The position numbers were made by a program, and so were the translations under genes. Shown here piece by piece: positions 52,932 through 52,949 of a stretch of 52,949 nt of DNA. A model generated the notes under the pieces. The model was not told the origin of the DNA. It worked only from the letters and a program-made list of their open reading frames with translations, and did not search any database. Source of the stretch: an uncultured Clostridia bacterium (GTDB lineage Bacteria; Bacillota; Clostridia; Peptostreptococcales; Anaerovoracaceae); NCBI GenBank assembly GCA_934271235.1, contig CAKQQT010000022.1, positions 1 through 52,949 on the forward strand, read 5' to 3'. The stretch's first letter is position 1; every line of letters starts with the position of its first letter.

Positions 52932-52949
52932 ACCGGTCACCTCTCGCGT

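Overview
The window reads as chromosomal DNA of an anaerobic, endospore-forming Clostridia-type Firmicute of roughly 50% GC. The evidence is a complete spoIIIA sporulation operon, a sigma-E-like promoter, strong Shine-Dalgarno sequences, an electron-bifurcating NuoE/NuoF/GltD-type flavoenzyme complex, a giant acyl-CoA dehydratase-activase-like ATPase, RNase J, YlbF and 6S RNA. No phage, insertion sequence or CRISPR array is visible. The genus cannot be fixed from sequence alone. Nearly all genes lie on the minus strand; only a YkgJ-type protein and prfC are on the plus strand.

Layout. 1-2600: a LytTR two-component system whose sensor gene is broken or frame-shifted at an 8-T run, plus a 68-aa membrane protein. 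Both the regulator gene and the small gene carry the same paired 20-bp-spaced direct repeat exactly 11 bp from a promoter -35 box, so the small gene is probably a target. 2600-6900: a compact spoIIIA operon (AA to AH) with a 57-aa SpoIIIAF and a 120-aa SpoIIIAG. 6900-8530: a monocistronic 24-codon lipopeptide-like ORF with its own terminator, then azlCD. 8570-14335: a three-gene Stn/Bfu-type flavin-based electron-bifurcating complex. 14389-19569: CorC-like CBS protein, tRNA U34 hydroxylase (trhP2) and methyltransferase (trmR), mltG, efp and ylbF. 19570-20111: no gene, but a highly self-complementary stretch of about 410 nt.

20112-37642 is a long co-directional translation/stress block: RNase J, leuS, rsfS, yqeK, a nadD fused to a zinc ribbon and an unknown domain, aspS, hisS, hemZ, an MBL hydrolase, dtd, relA/spoT, secDF, yajC and tRNA-Leu(CAA) as the first element of the yajC transcript. 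37738-43656: an orphan membrane-anchored family-5 substrate-binding protein, coaE, polA, 6S RNA and yebC. 43755-47999: a 1414-aa BadF/DUF2229 ATPase. 48100-52949: YkgJ-type protein (apparently leaderless mRNA), MATE exporter with an in-frame tandem repeat, prfC, a 700-nt gene-free tract with repeats, hairpins, DnaA-like and Spo0A-like boxes, and a fragment resembling the C-terminus of an Rpn-type nuclease at the edge.

The best candidates for something undescribed are the LytTR regulon with its shared operator geometry, the structured 19.6-20.05 kb element, the micro-lipopeptide unit, the NadD fusion and the minimal SpoIIIAF/AG.
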